Shown here one piece after another: positions 33,913-42,765 of a stretch of 64,000 bases of DNA (within the stretch, counting starts at the first letter, position 1; every line of letters starts with the position of its first letter). A program made the translations under genes and the position numbers. The notes under the pieces are model-generated. The model did no database searches, had not been told where the DNA came from, and worked only from the letters and a program-made list of their open reading frames with translations. Location: the NCBI RefSeq assembly GCF_026391055.1, contig NZ_JAPLET010000026.1:868001-932000 (forward strand). The letters are read 5' to 3'. The DNA is from Spirosoma sp. Its GTDB lineage: Bacteria > Bacteroidota > Bacteroidia > Cytophagales > Spirosomataceae.

Positions 33913-34704
33913 ATGCAACTCAGACAACTCTCAATAGTCGCCCTGCTACTGGCCGGCGTATCAACTTCTTTCGCGCAAATCAGGCCGTTCGAATTTGGTG
34001 TTAAAGGAGGAGGTACGTTCACGCACGGCTTCACCAACGTACCTGCTCAAACAATAGGCAGCGTTCAGGTGCCTAATCTGGAAAACAAGAACAATGGGAT
34101 CGGCTATGGTTATTCAGGCGGATTGTGGGCCCGGAAGAACTTTAACAACTTCTTTATTCAGGCTGAAGTGACCTATAATCGCTTCGTGCTGAAGCAAAAA
34201 ACAAATGTTACGCTCGATGTAAACGCCAACGCAATGCTGGCGAATGCGCTGCCCGTGAGTGTTCAGCCGGGTTTATTGAATGCTACCCTCAAGGCTACGT
34301 CGGAGTCGATTCTGGAAGCAGTAGACGTACCTATTTTGTTCGGGAAGCGATGGATGGGTGGCAAGTTACGCGGCTACGCCGGACCGAATTTCATTTTCGT
34401 ACAAAAAGCGCAACTGGACCGAACAACGGCGGGTGTTATCAACGCCAACCCCAACGTGAGTTTCCCGCAAACGGATATTCCGGCCACAAGCGCCAGCACC
34501 AATCTGCTTAACAAATACGAAGCGCTGAATCTGGAGGTAAAGGATTTTACCTACGCGCTCGAACTAGGCGTTGGCTATACCCCTCTTCCATTCCTGGATG
34601 TCGATGTTCGGTATGCAGCCCCCGTGGGTGGTGTGTACAAAGACTCAAACATTACTGGCTTTCTGGGTATTGCCACCGTATCACTCGGTTTCAGACTATT
34701 CTAA
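33913..34704 (+). CDS. outer-membrane beta-barrel protein (PorT-like)
   Basis: 263 residues from ATG at 33913; the track's start overlaps the upstream gene and lacks signal character. MQLRQLSIVALLLAGVSTSFAQ is a signal peptide. The remainder alternates amphipathic strands (FEFGVKGGGTFTHGF, FFIQAEVTYNRFVL, KLRGYAGPNFIFVQ, FTYALELGVGYTPLPFLDVDVRYA) and ends in Phe (TVSLGFRLF), as barrels do. It resembles the outer membrane protein beta-barrel/PorT family. It is closely linked to the SGNH lipoprotein gene; function unknown. Confidence 0.85.
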   Translation: MQLRQLSIVALLLAGVSTSFAQIRPFEFGVKGGGTFTHGFTNVPAQTIGSVQVPNLENKNNGIGYGYSGGLWARKNFNNFFIQAEVTYNRFVLKQKTNVTLDVNANAMLANALPVSVQPGLLNATLKATSESILEAVDVPILFGKRWMGGKLRGYAGPNFIFVQKAQLDRTTAGVINANPNVSFPQTDIPATSASTNLLNKYEALNLEVKDFTYALELGVGYTPLPFLDVDVRYAAPVGGVYKDSNITGFLGIATVSLGFRLF

Positions 34705-34802
34705 TTACTGGTTATTGGTTAGTAGTTAATGGGTATAAAATCAACGGTCAGCTTTATAGCTCCCAGTTTAAACTTTACAGCCAATAACTATTAACCAGTA
34801 AT
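34704..34802. repeat. 11-bp-arm palindrome between convergent genes
   Basis: ATTACTGGTTA (34704-34714) pairs perfectly with TAACCAGTAAT (34792-34802), and further partial pairing (TTGGTTAG..., CCAATAACTA...) extends inwards. It begins at the stop of the barrel gene and runs to the end of the PliI-like gene, so it may terminate both. Confidence 0.5.
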
Positions 34803-35422
34803 TATGGCTCTGCGATGAGTTCAAATCCACTCCCGGCAGGTTTGAGTTGATAGCGCGCCAATTGATAGCCTCCAGATGGCGCTACATTGGCATCGCCGGG
34901 GCGGTATACAGGAAACTTACGATAAAGAGTATTTCGTTCTGTCCACAAACTATCGTGGCCCATGTAGCCATCCACAGGCTGCATTCGCCAGGCAGGCACA
35001 AGAATGTCGGCTTTGCGTTCGGGCAAAAACTGCCAGGCGTGTACCTGCCCGAACGACCCACTTCCGTCCGTCATGGTGTAAACGTATAACTCAGGAAACC
35101 GATTATTATCCAGATCGGCGACATCAGCCCCTACAACGGCTCCATCTATCGGGATTGTAAAGTTGGTTAAGAGCAACGCGCCCCTATAGGCTTTAACCTG
35201 CACAGTGTGCGTGCGCTCACTGTCTGAAGCTGCAACAGTAAAGGCATATATACCAAAGCGTAACGATTTGATGTAGCAAGGTTCAGCTGAAACAAACGGG
35301 TTTTCGCTCACGACAGAGTGCCCGTGAACAGTGGCAAACACTGGAGTATGATAAGATCTAGTTTGAGCCAGTTGAACAAGCCATGCCAAGCTCAATAAAA
35401 CGTATCCTGCCGTGCTACTCAT
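34802..35422 (-). CDS. PliI-like lysozyme inhibitor family protein
   Basis: 206 residues from ATG at 35422 (GTG one codon upstream in the track). A hydrophobic N-terminus (AGYVLLSLAWLVQLAQT) suggests export. The core shows the PliI pattern: IDGAVVGADVADLDNNRFPELYVYT, SGSFGQVHAW, VDGYMGHDSLW and FPVYRPGDANVAPSGGYQLARYQL. PliI proteins inhibit animal-type (i-type) lysozymes in the periplasm. This assignment rests on remembered motifs. It is downstream of and on the same strand as an HxlR regulator gene. Confidence 0.75.
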   Translation of the reverse strand: MSSTAGYVLLSLAWLVQLAQTRSYHTPVFATVHGHSVVSENPFVSAEPCYIKSLRFGIYAFTVAASDSERTHTVQVKAYRGALLLTNFTIPIDGAVVGADVADLDNNRFPELYVYTMTDGSGSFGQVHAWQFLPERKADILVPAWRMQPVDGYMGHDSLWTERNTLYRKFPVYRPGDANVAPSGGYQLARYQLKPAGSGFELIAEP

Positions 35423-35479
35423 CACCCCGTTTAGTGTTTTTTACTTACAACGGCATGGGGTCGAAAAAAGTTGATTAGT

Positions 35480-35818
35480 CTACGGTTCCAGAAATAATTC
35501 GCCAATTGACGTTAACTTCAGCAAGGTAGGCAATACTTGTAAACCCTTGTCTGTCAAGCTGTAATCTACTCGTGGTGGTACCTCATTAAACGATTTCTTC
35601 TCAACAACCCCCAGACTAACCAACGCCTTAAGTTCCTGAATTAAAACCTTTTCACTGACGGCTGGGATCATACGCCGAAGCTCTCCATACCGCCGGGCTT
35701 CAGTACCTAGTTGATATATAATATACAGACGCCATTTCCCACATATTATATCTAATGTTTTTTGAAGAGCTAAATGCTTTGGGTCAATAGATTGTTGTGT
35801 ACTTACTTGATCGTTCAT
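35480..35818 (-). CDS. HxlR-family transcriptional regulator
   Basis: 112 residues of a winged-helix HxlR domain: LDIICGKWRLYIIYQLGTEARRYGELRRMIPAVSEKVLIQELKAL, then VEKKSFNEVPPRVDYSLTDKGL. Members respond to redox, aldehyde or other small-molecule signals; many HxlR proteins use a Cys near the N-terminus, and Cys31 in IICGKW is in that position. It lies 57 bp upstream of the PliI-like gene on the same strand. Confidence 0.93.
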   Translation of the reverse strand: MNDQVSTQQSIDPKHLALQKTLDIICGKWRLYIIYQLGTEARRYGELRRMIPAVSEKVLIQELKALVSLGVVEKKSFNEVPPRVDYSLTDKGLQVLPTLLKLTSIGELFLEP

Positions 35819-36224
35819 GAGGAGAATAGCACTAACCTTTTGGTATGTAACGTACTGATTAAAAGAGAGTTACAGTAACATGAGCAAATATAGATATTTG
35901 TATTAAATCTATAGCATAGCTTTTTTCCCGAAGGTTATATAAACATTAAGACAGCAAGTAACTATCTATCAATCAAGACCAAAAAAAAATTATTTTAGTC
36001 ATTTATTTCATTCTACTAATGAATGATTAATAAAGAGTCAGGCAATAAATGTTCAGATTAGGTACCGGGTAGCTTTAGCAACTCTATTTATAAACGAGAA
36101 CATGAATATTTGGAGCGCTATTCTGAGTAAAATAATTAGGTAATGGTGCTGAAGTCTATTAATTGATCATTTATCTACGGTTAGAATAGCTTTATTTTGT
36201 TTCTTTCAACGTCAATCACTTTTA
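35819..36224. other. 406-bp AT-rich divergent intergenic region
   Basis: It separates the HxlR gene (minus) from miaA (plus). It is strongly AT-rich, without ORF or clear hairpin. TAGCTTTA at 36187-36194 resembles a -7 element for miaA. Confidence 0.4.
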
Positions 36225-37130
36225 TTGAAAACGCTGCTTGTTATTGCTGGACCAACGGCCGTTGGTAAAACCAGCCTATGTGTTCGTCTGGCCAAACACC
36301 TGCATACCGATGTTGTTTCGGCCGATTCGCGGCAACTTTACCGGGAGCTTACCATCGGTACTGCCAAACCTAGTTTTTCCGAAATGGACGGTGTACGCCA
36401 TCATTTCGTCGATTCGCATTCCATTCTGAACCCGGTCAATGCGGGGCGCTACGAACAGGAATGTCTTACCATACTGAACAGTCTGTTTGAGACAAAGGAT
36501 ACTGTTATTCTGTCGGGAGGAACCGGCCTGTATATAAACGCCGTTTGCGATGGCCTTGACGATATGCCCCCGGTAGACCCTGCTTTGCGGGCGAGGTTAC
36601 TGGCTCGTTTCCAGCAGGAAGGGATAACGAATCTTCAACATGAACTACGCCAGCTGGACCCCCTGTATGCACAAACCGCCGACTTACAGAATCCAATCCG
36701 GGTAACGAGAGCGCTGGAGGTATGTCTGTCGACCGGACACCCTTATTCATCGTTTCGGCGTCGGCAAACGGCCGAACGTTCATTCAAATCCGTATTGATT
36801 TCGCTTGAGCGGCCACGTGAAGAACTTTACTCACGCATAGATGCCCGGATGGATGCGATGCTTCAGGCCGGACTAATCGATGAAGTAAGATCACTCCTAC
36901 CCTACCGGCATCTGCCTGCTCTACAGACTGTTGGGTATCAGGAAGTTTTCTCGTATCTGGATGGAGAGTATGACTATGAAGAAATGGTTCGTTTACTAAA
37001 ACGAAACTCCCGCCGGTATGCCAAACGGCAATTAACCTGGTTCCGGAATCAGGGAAACTACCAGTGGTTCGCCCCGGACGATGACGAAAAAATCATCAGT
37101 AAGCTGAATGATGTCAGAGATAGTATATAA
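36225..37130 (+). CDS. miaA: tRNA dimethylallyltransferase MiaA
   Basis: 301 residues from a TTG start; it begins MKTLLVIAGPTAVGKTSLCVRLA, with the P-loop in the expected position. Other landmarks are DVVSADSRQLYRELTIGTAKP, RHHFVDS, ILSGGTGLYINAVCDGLDD, NPIRVTRALEV and ALQTVGYQEVFSYLDGEYDYEE. It transfers a dimethylallyl group to A37 of tRNAs reading UNN codons. Length is normal. It is monocistronic as far as visible and convergent with the rhodanese gene. Confidence 0.95.
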   Translation: MKTLLVIAGPTAVGKTSLCVRLAKHLHTDVVSADSRQLYRELTIGTAKPSFSEMDGVRHHFVDSHSILNPVNAGRYEQECLTILNSLFETKDTVILSGGTGLYINAVCDGLDDMPPVDPALRARLLARFQQEGITNLQHELRQLDPLYAQTADLQNPIRVTRALEVCLSTGHPYSSFRRRQTAERSFKSVLISLERPREELYSRIDARMDAMLQAGLIDEVRSLLPYRHLPALQTVGYQEVFSYLDGEYDYEEMVRLLKRNSRRYAKRQLTWFRNQGNYQWFAPDDDEKIISKLNDVRDSI

Positions 37131-37169
37131 AATGTATTTCACTACTTCTTACATCATTCAGCTCGCTTC

Positions 37170-37463
37170 TTATTGTGCGCGATAGGCAAGCATTCCGCCA
37201 ATGACATTACGGACATTATTGAAGCCGTTCTCCTCCAGAATCTGCTGAGCCATGCCGCTACGCTTGCCCGATCGGCAATGGACAATAACCTCTTCGTCCT
37301 GCAAGCCATCGAGTTCGTCCAAGCGATACGACAAGTCGCCGAGAGGAATAAGAGTGGCGCCAATATTATCCGCTTCGTATTCGTCCGGCTCACGAACATC
37401 GAACAAGTTTAACTTTTCACCCTTATCGAGCCGCTCCTTTAATTCCTGTACTGTAATATCCAT
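37170..37463 (-). CDS. single-domain rhodanese
   Basis: 97 residues: MDITVQELKERLDKGEKLNLFDVREPDEYE, then the active loop VIVHCRSGKRSGMAQQIL with the persulfide-forming Cys, and FNNVRNVIGGMLAY at the end. It is a cytoplasmic sulfurtransferase of GlpE type; the sulfur acceptor is unknown. It lies downstream of the T9SS-sorted protein gene on the same strand, separated by a short palindrome. Confidence 0.92.
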   Translation of the reverse strand: MDITVQELKERLDKGEKLNLFDVREPDEYEADNIGATLIPLGDLSYRLDELDGLQDEEVIVHCRSGKRSGMAQQILEENGFNNVRNVIGGMLAYRAQ

Positions 37464-37476
37464 AGTTTTAGTTAAT

Positions 37477-37513
37477 AAGTCAGTAAGTCGATAAGTGGCT
37501 AACTTACTGACTT
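37477..37513. repeat. 12-bp intergenic palindrome
   Basis: AAGTCAGTAAGT (37477-37488) pairs perfectly with ACTTACTGACTT (37502-37513) around a loop containing ATAAGTGGCT. It resembles the other intergenic palindromes of the window and lies 2 bp from the T9SS gene stop. Confidence 0.7.
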
Positions 37514-37515
37514 CG

Positions 37516-39381
37516 TTAATGTTGAATGATTAATTTATGCACTGATGTCCGCTTATCAGCAAACAGTCGGACTAGATAAAAACCATCTGGCAGATAACTT
37601 AAATCTAACGTTTGCTGACCACGACTTGGTTCGAAACTGCTTAGTAAACGACCACCGTTGCTCATAACCTCCAGTCGATTTATCGTTGGGTCATCCCACC
37701 GGATAATGCCGCTTGTCGGGTTCGGGTACGCCCGTAGCGGAGATAAAGGTTCCGGTTCCGGAGTAGCGGTTACGATGGTATCCGGCTTGGCCCCCATTAC
37801 AGGACGGAGCATAAAGGCCCCCCTCACATTTAATGCGGCCGAACTCCCGTTCTGGTCCCAACTGCTGCCGCTATTGTAGAAAATTTGAGAGCCGAAGGGG
37901 CTGTTTTTATCAAACCCCAGCCGAAGCAAGGCCGTATCGCTGCTACTGACCTGCTGGTAGCCAACGTAGAACGTATCTTTTACGGAAACGCTCTTCGAGA
38001 ACTTGTAGTCAACAAACCCATTTCGTGATGCCGGATATTGCGTTAAGAATGACTGTTGATAGATGGCCGTTCCGGGCCGGCCGGCGCGGTTGTTGTACAC
38101 ATTGATGATGAAGGCCTGCCCGGTCTGGTTGGTCATAAAGGGCACAATACAAGCACGGATACCCCCAATGGCATCGGGCTTGTTCAGAATAAATCGCACA
38201 GCTATCTGCTCGCGCTGCCTTATTTGCTGGGCATACTCCCAGCTACCGTCGTCGTAAGCGTAGTAATCATCTAAAGCTGCAACAGCCGAGATGGTATCGT
38301 TGATACGGAGATTGATACCCGGAATGGATGGATTTTGGTCGTCGCTGGTCAACAGATCAACTTTATAGCGCAAGATGGCTCTGGTAGCCTGACCAAACCC
38401 GGTAACGGGAGTTGGTTTTACTACTTTACGCTGAGAACTGAGGGACGAAATCAGGGTTGAGCTGGTTTGTGGGTCCTCCTGCACCAGTCGCTGCGATACC
38501 TCATCGCGAACCGTAAACCGGAAGGTAGTAAAGTTGAAATTGTTAAATAGGTTGTTGATATCCGTGGTAACCGTATCCGCCATTTCAGCAGCCGGATTAA
38601 CGACGTATTGCGACAGGGGCATGGCCGTATACCGCTTCAGCAGGGGCGTTAGCGACTGTCTAACCGCCACATCTTTCACAAATCGGTCATTAACGGACCG
38701 ACCTTTGTTCAGGTAAATGTAATCGATGTGCCAGGTATCGAACGGGCCCGATTCACGGCCAAACGTTCGAAAACGAAAAGCAAATCCGGCATGAAAGTAG
38801 ACCTGATTCCGCACAGGGACGAACACCTGAAAAAAGTTATTATTAACAACACCCCCTACTTTGGCCCAAACGGTACGCCACCTGTTTGTATTATCCAGAA
38901 ATTGAACGGTCAGTGAATCACCCGCCTGACGACTCAGCGAATCGCCGGGATCGGGCAGTTCTCCCTCTCCTTTAGCCTGCCAGTAAAAACTCAGGTAAAC
39001 GGAATCGGCAGCCGTTAGCCCGGCCAGATTAATGGGTTGTGAGGTCAGAGTATCGGTATATCCCTGCGCCAGCGAGTTGTTCTGCACATATGGCCGACCG
39101 TTGGCGGCCAGCCCATCGAAGGAGGCAACGTTGATAGTGGGGTGATTGATAGCCATGGTGTTATTGATATATACACCACTGCCCGGTTGCCAGCGGGCCG
39201 GATCGGGCCGGTCGATACCAGGTCGACCACTTGCCGTTGAAAAGTCCTCAAAAAATGGCAAATTGAGCGAACCCTGTCCCCTGCCTGTCGAACACGACAA
39301 AACCAACAGGATAAGCCAGATGCCACGCAGACGGCGTCCGGCAAACGGTGTGGGCGGCTGACAACGGAAATCAATTCTCAT
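37516..39381 (-). CDS. secreted protein with type IX sorting domain
   Basis: 621 residues. An N-terminal signal (after an unusually long Arg-containing n-region, RRLRGIWLILLVLSCSTGRGQ) is followed by a jelly-roll/MAM-like region opening LPFFEDFSTASGRPG, with no catalytic motif that I recognise. The C-terminal 75 residues form a type A T9SS sorting domain (PLRAYPNPTSGIIRWDD, then LDLSYLPDGFYLVRLFADKRTSVHKLIIQH). The protein should cross the outer membrane through the type IX system and be anchored at the surface. It lies between a PASTA gene (upstream) and a rhodanese gene. Confidence 0.87.
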   Translation of the reverse strand: MRIDFRCQPPTPFAGRRLRGIWLILLVLSCSTGRGQGSLNLPFFEDFSTASGRPGIDRPDPARWQPGSGVYINNTMAINHPTINVASFDGLAANGRPYVQNNSLAQGYTDTLTSQPINLAGLTAADSVYLSFYWQAKGEGELPDPGDSLSRQAGDSLTVQFLDNTNRWRTVWAKVGGVVNNNFFQVFVPVRNQVYFHAGFAFRFRTFGRESGPFDTWHIDYIYLNKGRSVNDRFVKDVAVRQSLTPLLKRYTAMPLSQYVVNPAAEMADTVTTDINNLFNNFNFTTFRFTVRDEVSQRLVQEDPQTSSTLISSLSSQRKVVKPTPVTGFGQATRAILRYKVDLLTSDDQNPSIPGINLRINDTISAVAALDDYYAYDDGSWEYAQQIRQREQIAVRFILNKPDAIGGIRACIVPFMTNQTGQAFIINVYNNRAGRPGTAIYQQSFLTQYPASRNGFVDYKFSKSVSVKDTFYVGYQQVSSSDTALLRLGFDKNSPFGSQIFYNSGSSWDQNGSSAALNVRGAFMLRPVMGAKPDTIVTATPEPEPLSPLRAYPNPTSGIIRWDDPTINRLEVMSNGGRLLSSFEPSRGQQTLDLSYLPDGFYLVRLFADKRTSVHKLIIQH

Positions 39382-39407
39382 CGGGTAATACAGGCCGGAA
39401 GTAGTTT

Positions 39408-40184
39408 TTATTGGTCCGGTTCAATTGGCCCTACAATCCACAGATCCATTGTCTCGCCAACGCGGATACGCTCGCCAGACCGTGCTTCGGGCCGCTGTCT
39501 GATTACGGTACCAACCTCCTTCTCGGGGTCGTCTACGGAAATTTTCGTGCCAACTTTCAAATTCGATCCGCGAATAGCGGCTTCGGCTTCGTCGACTGGC
39601 AATCCTACAACGTTCGGAATCTCGAACATCGTACTTCCTAATCCATCACCAACTTCAAGATCGATTTGAGCGCCTTTAGGAATGGGCGTTCCAGGCGTGA
39701 TTTCCTTACCATTATACAACTGCCGAAGCACCGCATTTTTGGCCACATCTGGTACATAGATGGGCGGGCCGCTTAGTAGATCCAACGACTTGAGGTTAAG
39801 TTCTGCACTGCGAAGGGTTAAGTTGACCAAATTAGGCATCTGTACCATCGGTGCGACACGCTTGGTAATGGTCAGGTATATTTTACGACCCTCCTTTACC
39901 TTCGCATTAGCCCTTGGGTACTGCTGAATTACCGTTAATGGCTGTGCTCCGGCAACGAAGGTGCAGTCACTAACTTCGTAACGGAGATCTCTGTCATCCA
40001 GCAGGTTCTCCATCTCATCCAGACTCAGGCGCGTTACATCCGGTACGGTGATCGTCTGCCCATGATTCGTTGTATAGGGCAGATAAACGAAGAAGAATAC
40101 CAGAAACAGAGCAGCTATCAGGGCCAGAATAATGCCAATATGGATCAGCAGGTCAAAAAAGGAGCGGGTGCTGATTTTAGCCAT
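39408..40184 (-). CDS. membrane-anchored three-PASTA-domain protein
   Basis: 258 residues. A single transmembrane helix (IGIILALIAALFLVFFFVYL, about 15-35) is followed by three PASTA repeats: TITVPDVTRLSLDEMENLLDDRDL, VQMPNLVNLTLRSAELNLKSL and FEIPNVVGLPVDEAEAAIRGSNL. PASTA domains recognise peptidoglycan or muropeptides, often in Ser/Thr kinases and PBPs; here no kinase or transpeptidase domain is attached. It is a periplasmic, inner-membrane-anchored protein, probably linked to the cell wall. The T9SS-sorted protein gene follows after 26 bp. Confidence 0.92.
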   Translation of the reverse strand: MAKISTRSFFDLLIHIGIILALIAALFLVFFFVYLPYTTNHGQTITVPDVTRLSLDEMENLLDDRDLRYEVSDCTFVAGAQPLTVIQQYPRANAKVKEGRKIYLTITKRVAPMVQMPNLVNLTLRSAELNLKSLDLLSGPPIYVPDVAKNAVLRQLYNGKEITPGTPIPKGAQIDLEVGDGLGSTMFEIPNVVGLPVDEAEAAIRGSNLKVGTKISVDDPEKEVGTVIRQRPEARSGERIRVGETMDLWIVGPIEPDQ

Positions 40185-40271
40185 TCGGGTGTGGTGATTG
40201 GTGAAGCCTTATCGGCGCAGTGGGTTCATTTGGTTTACTAATCGCACAAAAGTAGCAGAATCCGCAACGGC

Positions 40272-40874
40272 CTATCGATAGCCCGCAAACATTTTTTTAA
40301 GGTATTTACCAACAATATCGAACTCCAGATTGACCATGTCGCCAACCTTTAAATCCCGAAACGTGGTGTGATTATACGTATATGGAATGATGGTTACCCG
40401 GAACCGATTGTCTTCTGAATTGAAAACGGTCAAACTAACGCCATTGATACATATCGAGCCTTTTTCGACCGTTATGTTTCGATTGGCGGGGTCATCACCC
40501 GGCGCATATTCAAAATCGAAGAGCCAGCTGCCGTCAACGTCCTGTATATTGGTACAGCGTCCGGGCTGGTCAACATGCCCCTGTACAATATGCCCATCAA
40601 ATCGGCCATTGGCAGGCATACACCGTTCAAGATTGACCCGATCGCCAACGGCTAGCTTGCCAAGATTGGTTTTTTTTAGCGTTTCATCCACGGCCGTTAC
40701 CGTGTAGCTTCGGTCGTCCAGGCTGGTCACCGTCAGGCAAACGCCGTTATGGCTAACACTCTGATCAATTTTCAGTTCGGGAGTCAGCGACGACTCAATT
40801 CTAAATGTCAGGTTGGTCCCTGTTGCTTCTATGGCTTCTACAAGACCGGTTGTTTCTACAATTCCAGTAAACAT
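40272..40874 (-). CDS. ribE: riboflavin synthase alpha chain
   Basis: 200 residues with the two lumazine-binding repeats: MFTGIVETTGLVEAIE with DQSVSHNGVCLTVTSL (first), and GHIVQGHVDQPGRCTN with KGSICINGVSLTVFNSEDNRF (second). It converts two molecules of 6,7-dimethyl-8-ribityllumazine to riboflavin. No FMN riboswitch is visible upstream; instead a 23-bp intergenic palindrome lies just before the start. Other rib genes are not in the window. Confidence 0.95.
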   Translation of the reverse strand: MFTGIVETTGLVEAIEATGTNLTFRIESSLTPELKIDQSVSHNGVCLTVTSLDDRSYTVTAVDETLKKTNLGKLAVGDRVNLERCMPANGRFDGHIVQGHVDQPGRCTNIQDVDGSWLFDFEYAPGDDPANRNITVEKGSICINGVSLTVFNSEDNRFRVTIIPYTYNHTTFRDLKVGDMVNLEFDIVGKYLKKMFAGYR

Positions 40875-40893
40875 AAATAGGAATAAGTTGGTG

Positions 40894-40962
40894 AGTCGGT
40901 AAGTTAGTAAGTGGCTTGCGCATGTGTTGCTCAGGCGTCAGCCACTTACTAACTTACCGACT
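40894..40962. repeat. 23-bp perfect intergenic palindrome
   Basis: Arms 40894-40916 and 40940-40962 are perfect complements (begins AGTCGGTAAGTTAGTAAGTG) around a 23-nt spacer. The right arm includes the last codons and stop of the methyltransferase gene, and the left arm lies 20 bp upstream of ribE. It shares TCAGCCACTTA with the elements at 31837 and 54901. Confidence 0.85.
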
Positions 40963-41715
40963 TATCACCATAAACAGCGAACTACCGAAGGGGGTTCGTC
41001 TCAATAGTTTTTGCTCCGCCCGAACAATACCGAGCAGCAGTTTATTAAGCCACCTAACCGGCAAATACACATCCGACTTCGCTTCGCCGGGCTTACTCCA
41101 GCCCAGCCTTAACCGAAGTCGCTGCCATTGCCTCACCAAAACTATGGGCAGTGAAAGAATAAAACTCCAATAGGTATATGATCGAAGATTCAGGCAATTT
41201 TGAGAAAGTAGCGGCTCGAAATCGCTTAAAACAAATCGCTGGACAATGCCAACGGCCAAATCATGTTCTCCACGAAAAGCACCGAAGGCGTTGTTATTGC
41301 TGATCAGGATACCCCCCGGTTTTAGCCGACCAGTCAAGGCCATCATCAGTGGCGCTAAGTCGGCCTTCGTAAAATAACAGAAGACATCGTTACAGATAAT
41401 AGCATCGTACATATGCGTCGGCTCGAAATCGGCCAGATCGTTGAGATTAACGAGCGAAACGGGAAGCTTCCGGTCATGGCAGTACACAACCGCATCGACC
41501 GACCCGTCGATGCCTCGCAGGCGGGTGTAGCCCATCTGATGCAAAAAAGTTAGCAATCCACCGGTGCCGCAGCCAGCGTCCAGAATGGCCACATCGCGGT
41601 TTTCACCAAACCGATGCATCAGTGCCTCGCCTACCCGTTCATGTAAATGCTTGTACCACCACAACTGGCCTTCCAGCCTGAACATTTTTTCGTATTCTTC
41701 CGAACGACCAATCAT
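40954..41715 (-). CDS. class I SAM-dependent methyltransferase
   Basis: 253 residues. Motif I is VAILDAGCGTGGLLTFL, and the acidic residue after beta-2 lies in LRGIDGSVDAV; DAIICNDVFCYF and LKPGGILISNNNAFG follow. A hydrophobic stretch near residue 185 (WSFILSLPIVLVRQW) is typical of methyltransferases linked to polyprenyl-sugar or surface-glycan clusters. It is the last gene of a cassette with a family 2 glycosyltransferase, a DegT aminotransferase and an FdtA-like isomerase. The substrate is unknown. Confidence 0.88.
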   Translation of the reverse strand: MIGRSEEYEKMFRLEGQLWWYKHLHERVGEALMHRFGENRDVAILDAGCGTGGLLTFLHQMGYTRLRGIDGSVDAVVYCHDRKLPVSLVNLNDLADFEPTHMYDAIICNDVFCYFTKADLAPLMMALTGRLKPGGILISNNNAFGAFRGEHDLAVGIVQRFVLSDFEPLLSQNCLNLRSYTYWSFILSLPIVLVRQWQRLRLRLGWSKPGEAKSDVYLPVRWLNKLLLGIVRAEQKLLRRTPFGSSLFMVISR

Positions 41716-41772
41716 GCTTGAGAAACTGTGTAGACGTAGATCCTGAAGACGCCGATCATAACGCTGACCTGA

Positions 41773-42711
41773 TTACTGCTCTACCGCTTGCTCTTTCCGC
41801 AGGCCTTTATACTTGATAACGTAGGGCGGCAGTCCACTGTGGGCCATAAATAACTTACCGAGGTACTCGCCCAGCACACCCAGGAATAGCAGTTGAACGC
41901 CCAAACCGGTCACAATAGCCCACATAACAACTATCCAGCCGCCAAAGTCAATCCGATTCGTCAGCCAGCCTATTACCAGCAACAGACCACCGAACACCCC
42001 AAGGCTTGCCAGAGCAGCCCCTAAAACAGTAAACATCCGGATTGGCCAAAGTGAATAACCGATAAACACGTTTATAAACAACGAAACAAGTTTACGGACC
42101 GTGTAACCCGAACGCCCTTCAGTCCTGGCATTATGCGGTACCTCAACGCTCCCTACTGTAGTTGTTGTTCGAAAGATCAGCCCGTCGATGTACGGATAAG
42201 GCCCTTTGTAACGGCAGATTTCGTCCACCACTTCGCGACGGATAACCTTAAAGCTTGACAGGTACAGGTCCTTGGGCTTACCTATGGAATAGGTTGTGAG
42301 GATGTTTACAAGCCGGCTACCAATATTTCGAAACCAGTGATGCTTCTTTTGGGCGTACCGGCTATAAACCACATCGTATTGCCCATGCTCAGCAGCCTCA
42401 ACAAGCGTCAGGATGGCCTCGGGTGGATTCTGAAAATCATCGTCAATAATGACTACATACTGACCCGTTGTGTGATTCAGGCCACATAGTACGGCATTGA
42501 ACTCACCAAAATTGCGACGAAGGGAAATAGCCGTCACATTATCGTATCGATTCTCAAGCTGTTGGCACACACTCTCCGAACGATCAGCGCTGCCGTCATT
42601 AACCAGAATTATTTCAAACGCCAGTCCGGCCAGCCACCCCTGCAACCGTTCTGTCAACGGGGCAATGGTACGTTCGCTGTTATAAACTGGAATGACGACG
42701 GATAAAAACAT
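41773..42711 (-). CDS. family 2 glycosyltransferase (polyprenyl-phosphate type, two TM helices)
   Basis: 312 residues. The GT-A domain opens MFLSVVIPVYNSERTIAPLTERL and contains ILVNDGSADRSESVC, VVIIDDDFQNPPEAI and a DxD-type centre. Two C-terminal transmembrane helices (MFTVLGAALASLGVFGGLLLVIGWL and WAIVTGLGVQLLFLGVLGEYLGKLF) match the DPM1/GtrB/ArnC group, which transfers a sugar to undecaprenyl phosphate. In this cassette it probably loads the sugar made by the adjacent aminotransferase pathway onto a lipid carrier. Confidence 0.92.
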   Translation of the reverse strand: MFLSVVIPVYNSERTIAPLTERLQGWLAGLAFEIILVNDGSADRSESVCQQLENRYDNVTAISLRRNFGEFNAVLCGLNHTTGQYVVIIDDDFQNPPEAILTLVEAAEHGQYDVVYSRYAQKKHHWFRNIGSRLVNILTTYSIGKPKDLYLSSFKVIRREVVDEICRYKGPYPYIDGLIFRTTTTVGSVEVPHNARTEGRSGYTVRKLVSLFINVFIGYSLWPIRMFTVLGAALASLGVFGGLLLVIGWLTNRIDFGGWIVVMWAIVTGLGVQLLFLGVLGEYLGKLFMAHSGLPPYVIKYKGLRKEQAVEQ

Positions 42712-42765
42712 GAATCTAAAAGTGTGAAAAGCAAAAAAGGAGCGTGTCAGGTCGGTAATGGCGAT

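Noticed and set aside
40875-40953. FMN riboswitch upstream of riboflavin synthase
   Set aside because: The upstream gap is occupied by a simple palindrome; no conserved FMN aptamer segments are present.
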